Source: Spirochaetota bacterium
Lineage (GTDB): Bacteria; Spirochaetota; JAGLSM01; JAKPMW01
Assembly (NCBI GenBank): GCA_029548715.1
Contig: JAKPMW010000215.1
Location: 1-8,299 of the forward strand
Length of the DNA: 8,299 nt
Direction of reading: 5' to 3'
A program made the position numbers and the translations under genes. The notes under the pieces are model-generated. The model saw only the letters and a program-made list of their open reading frames with translations. It searched no databases and was not told where the DNA came from. Positions 5,904-8,299 of this stretch are shown here, piece after piece. The stretch's first letter is position 1; the number at the start of each line of letters is the position of its first letter.

Positions 5904-6260
5904 ATGATCATATCAGGAAAAAGCCTTCGCCTCTCACTGGCCGGAATCGCTGTCGCTCTACCCCTCTTGGGCCAGACAGCGACGGACGCAAACGGTGGCC
6001 AGATGAAAATCGAGGACTACCTCGGACGACCCCAGAAAGAAGTCCAGCAGCTCATGACAGACAATCAGACCAAGGGCGAAGAACTCTACAAGGTTGGTCA
6101 ATACAAGGAAAGTCTCCCCTGGCTCGACCGGGGTCTGTTTTTCTCCCAGGTACTGATCAAGCAGGCCGAGCTGCGCAAACGGGCGATTGATCTGCTGAAC
6201 GAGGCAAAAAAAGAAGTGGACGAAGCAAAAAAGCGCCTCGGACCCCAGTCCGGCACCTAA
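5904..6260 (+). CDS. Small exported helical protein, TPR-like (unknown function)
   Basis: A 118-residue protein I do not recognise. A signal peptide occupies about residues 1-25 (MIISGKSLRL, then a hydrophobic core, then LLGQTA before TDAN). The mature part is mostly helical. Residues 57-80 (KGEELYKVGQYKESLPWLDRG) look like one tetratricopeptide-style helix pair, and 85-112 form a charged, lysine/glutamate-rich helix with coiled-coil character. It may be a periplasmic adaptor or scaffold; no enzyme motif is visible. AGGAGG lies 6 nt before ATG 5904, so translation should be efficient. The 41-nt gap from the phosphofructokinase gene has no evident terminator, so the two are probably co-transcribed. 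Its TAA overlaps the stop codon of the converging peptidase gene. Confidence 0.82.
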   Translation: MIISGKSLRLSLAGIAVALPLLGQTATDANGGQMKIEDYLGRPQKEVQQLMTDNQTKGEELYKVGQYKESLPWLDRGLFFSQVLIKQAELRKRAIDLLNEAKKEVDEAKKRLGPQSGT

Positions 6261-7714
6261 TACTTCCGGCTTGTCCAGTCGAGCGGGTTTACCCTGCGTC
6301 CATTGACAACCATCTCCCAGTGGACATGCGGCCCGCTCGACAAGCCTGTGTTGCCGAGCGAAGCGATCACATCACCTTTTCGGACAATGTCACCCTTTTC
6401 GACAAACATCTCGGAAAGATGGAAAAGGCATGTATAGACACCGAGCCCATGATCCAGGACAATGTTGTTTCCCCGGTCCGGCGTGTTGCCCACATAGACG
6501 ACCTTGCCCGCGTTGGGGGCGTGAATGGATGTCCCCACAACATTGGCTATGTCAATTGCCCTGTGAACCGATGAAAAACCACCATAATACCAGCGATAAT
6601 GCCCAAAGCCCGAGGTGATGACTCCGGTTGCCGGAATTGAAAAATTCCCGCCCCAGTACTTCACCGGACTGACGGTCGCGAATATCTGGTTGAAAGCGCG
6701 CTCCTTGCTGGCAATCAGGGCACTCTGCCGCAACACCTGCTGTGATTTCCAGTAAAACCCGATCTGCCTGTTCTGCTGTTCGAGTGATGCCATGTAGCGC
6801 CTTCTGAACGCCGGGTCTTCCATGCTCTGCCTGAGTCTCTCTCGATACCTTCTGACAAAAACGTCCTTGTCTGCCTGATCCGCCTGGCAGTCAGCCTTGA
6901 CATGACTCCCGTTGAGCAACGATGCCCGCCAGGCCTCTGTCGGAATGTAGGTCCTCATCTTCACCCAATTCCCCGAGACATCCTTGGCGGCAGCCGTAAA
7001 GTGCAGTCTGTCAGCGTTCTCGTAGATATCAAGCCCGGTCACTGCCATATAGCGATATCCTTCGCCTGAAGATGCGTTAGAGCGGATCAAGGCAAACGAA
7101 GGCCGCAGCTTGTCGAGTTTGAAATCACCAAAATCAAGAACATGGTTGGAATCAACAATGATCGAAAAACTCTTCCCCTTCGGGGCAACCTGTGACGAAA
7201 AGGTTGTCTCGATGACAAAAGGATTTTTGACAAACAACATATTGTTCTTTTCTTCAAGATAGCGCCGCTTGATCTGTCTGACAAATTCGACCCGTTCATC
7301 ATCCGTCTTGAGGGCTTCATACGCGTCAGCGAGAGGCTTGACCAACGGCATAAATGCGCACTTTCCCTGGAGAACACTGACATTGGAGAGATTGCAGTCA
7401 CCAATCACCACAAGCGTTCCTGGATACACATCCAGGATGCCCCGATGCTCCATGATAATCTGCACCCGGTCACGCAACCCTGTCTGTACAGCAAACTGCT
7501 TCGGCAATTCGCTGTAAGGAAGCATTTGTTGCCAGCCAGGATTGGTCAGGATCGAGGCATTAACAGCAACCTTGTCATCAACAGACATCACCTCAGGCGC
7601 TCCCTCAATGTATATCGGGGTCCTGTAGGCCAGCACCGTCTTGATCTCTTCACACGCCCCAAAAGCGCATGCCGCGACGATCAGGATGAAGAAAGTCGTA
7701 TATCTGGCAATCAT
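6257..7714 (-). CDS. LytM/M23 family zinc metallopeptidase with long N-terminal region
   Basis: A secreted peptidoglycan endopeptidase of 485 residues. The N-terminus (1-21) is a signal peptide ending AFGAC-EE, which could be a relaxed lipobox with C21 as lipid-anchored cysteine. Residues 22-280 are an uncharacterised, beta-looking region with cysteines at 107 and 119 that may pair. Residues 281-345 are helical and charged (possible coiled coil). The M23 domain spans about 360-480: TSGFGHYR (367-374), the zinc ligands in HRAID (H384, D388), FHLSEM (H432) and HVHW (H463, H465). All catalytic positions are present, so it should be active rather than a degenerate activator. ATG 7714 is preceded by AAGGAG 8 nt upstream; an open extension to 7762 lacks a ribosome site. 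It lies 100 nt downstream of a lipoprotein gene on the same strand, a likely operon with cell-envelope function. Confidence 0.93.
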   Translation of the reverse strand: MIARYTTFFILIVAACAFGACEEIKTVLAYRTPIYIEGAPEVMSVDDKVAVNASILTNPGWQQMLPYSELPKQFAVQTGLRDRVQIIMEHRGILDVYPGTLVVIGDCNLSNVSVLQGKCAFMPLVKPLADAYEALKTDDERVEFVRQIKRRYLEEKNNMLFVKNPFVIETTFSSQVAPKGKSFSIIVDSNHVLDFGDFKLDKLRPSFALIRSNASSGEGYRYMAVTGLDIYENADRLHFTAAAKDVSGNWVKMRTYIPTEAWRASLLNGSHVKADCQADQADKDVFVRRYRERLRQSMEDPAFRRRYMASLEQQNRQIGFYWKSQQVLRQSALIASKERAFNQIFATVSPVKYWGGNFSIPATGVITSGFGHYRWYYGGFSSVHRAIDIANVVGTSIHAPNAGKVVYVGNTPDRGNNIVLDHGLGVYTCLFHLSEMFVEKGDIVRKGDVIASLGNTGLSSGPHVHWEMVVNGRRVNPLDWTSRKY

Positions 7715-7777
7715 GCTCTCTCTCCTTGCATCCGGAAGCATCAGCACGCTGCATGGGCGCACTCTTTCCTGTATCGG

Positions 7778-7814
7778 CGTTTTTGCTCCGGCAATAAACC
7801 CGGAAGCAGAAACG
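7778..7814 (-). other. Hairpin between the lipoprotein and peptidase genes
   Basis: Immediately after the lipoprotein stop codon the minus strand can form CGTTT-TGC-TCCGG paired with CCGGA-GCA-AAACG around an 8-nt loop, about 13 pairs with one bulge and one mismatch. No U-tract follows, so it is not a standard terminator; it may mark mRNA processing or stability between two co-transcribed genes. The 9-mer CCGGAAGCA in this hairpin recurs at 7732-7740, just upstream of the peptidase ribosome site. Confidence 0.33.
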
Positions 7815-8279
7815 CTACCGGATCGCCTGACGTGACTCTTTCAGCAACAACTCAAGCCATGTGCGCAGCATGTCCCGGTCCCAGGCATACCGCGCCATGT
7901 CAAAATCGTCCTCACGGGGAGCAAATACCCGGGAAAACGCGCCCAGCAAAAGACGCTCCCGCTTGTCAATGGCATCCATCCTGCGCAATACGGTAATGAC
8001 ATCCGACCGATGCACTTCAAAGAGGCGCCAGAAGACCGCAGGCTCCTTCCGGCGCAGCCCGGCCAGCAGATCCAGTCCCGAAACCAGCTTCTCCCGATCC
8101 TTTTCCAGAAAAGCCAGCAGGGCACGATGCGGGCGGTCCTGTGCAGGATACAGGCGGACATCCGTGACAACCTCAAGAAAGGTGACAAACCCCTTCACTG
8201 TTTCCGGGTAGACAGATTCAACATCCCGGCAACCGGAACTTGCCAGAACGATGAGACACAGGCCTGCAACCAGCTTCAT
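7815..8279 (-). CDS. Small putative lipoprotein (unknown function)
   Basis: A 154-residue protein not matching a family I can name. Residues 1-16 are a lipoprotein signal peptide (MKLVAGLCLIVLASSG) with C17 as the lipidation site, so the mature protein should be membrane-anchored outside the cytoplasm. The rest is almost all helical and highly charged: 23-75, a segment rich in R/K/E/D at 76-112, and 124-152 with WDRDMLRTWLELLLKES. No catalytic motif, metal site or clear repeat is visible. I chose ATG 8279, which has AAGGAAGG 9 nt upstream (8289-8296); a TTG at 8288 is possible but too close to that site. The gene sits directly upstream of the M23 peptidase, so it might help localise or regulate it, by context only. 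The promoter lies beyond the right edge. Confidence 0.82.
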   Translation of the reverse strand: MKLVAGLCLIVLASSGCRDVESVYPETVKGFVTFLEVVTDVRLYPAQDRPHRALLAFLEKDREKLVSGLDLLAGLRRKEPAVFWRLFEVHRSDVITVLRRMDAIDKRERLLLGAFSRVFAPREDDFDMARYAWDRDMLRTWLELLLKESRQAIR

Positions 8280-8299
8280 GTCACACAACCTTCCTTTTG

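Noticed and set aside
7445..7996. Plus-strand open frame of 183 codons across the lipoprotein-peptidase junction
   Set aside because: It runs antisense to two better supported genes and its product is cysteine/histidine-rich with no domain.
1..8299. tRNA, rRNA, CRISPR array, insertion sequence or prophage
   Set aside because: I saw no cloverleaf with a T-loop, no rRNA signature, no regularly spaced repeats, and no transposase or integrase frames.

Overview
This is a gene-dense bacterial chromosomal window of moderate to slightly high GC. It holds nine protein genes and no RNA gene, CRISPR array, insertion sequence or phage gene that I can recognise. Several products carry export signals: a thioredoxin anchored by its N-terminus, a lipoprotein, a LytM-type peptidase and two small secreted proteins. 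That suits a Gram-negative-type, double-membrane cell. The phosphofructokinase type, the long-headed M23 protein and the relaxed lipobox lean towards Spirochaetota, but this is a weak inference and the phylum cannot be settled here.

Layout, left to right. Positions 1-1187 (minus) hold a sodium:solute symporter that runs off the left edge, preceded in the same operon by a 57-residue symporter small accessory protein. The operon has a good promoter (1320-1348) and a leader of about 125 nt that can fold into several hairpins. Positions 1431-2625 (plus) hold a TlpA-like thioredoxin and a MarC-family membrane protein. A 17-bp hairpin (2638-2675) lies between the converging marC-like gene and udp. 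Positions 2710-3486 (minus) are uridine phosphorylase, with its own promoter and a perfect 12-bp palindrome in the 5' UTR. Positions 3758-4357 (minus) are a secreted protein made of two copies of a PEGA-like beta domain.

Positions 4561-6260 (plus) hold a long-type 6-phosphofructokinase, which mixes ATP-type and PPi-type active-site signatures, followed by a small exported helical protein. Positions 6257-8279 (minus) hold a small lipoprotein and a LytM/M23 zinc endopeptidase. The last plus-strand gene and the peptidase converge so tightly that their stop codons overlap.

Functionally this is a mosaic of housekeeping genes: solute uptake, extracytoplasmic redox, nucleoside salvage, glycolysis and cell-wall remodelling. 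No single pathway unites it. The items most worth a second look are the structured leader of the symporter operon, the unusually long soluble insert in the symporter, the PFK signature, and the unassigned exported proteins.
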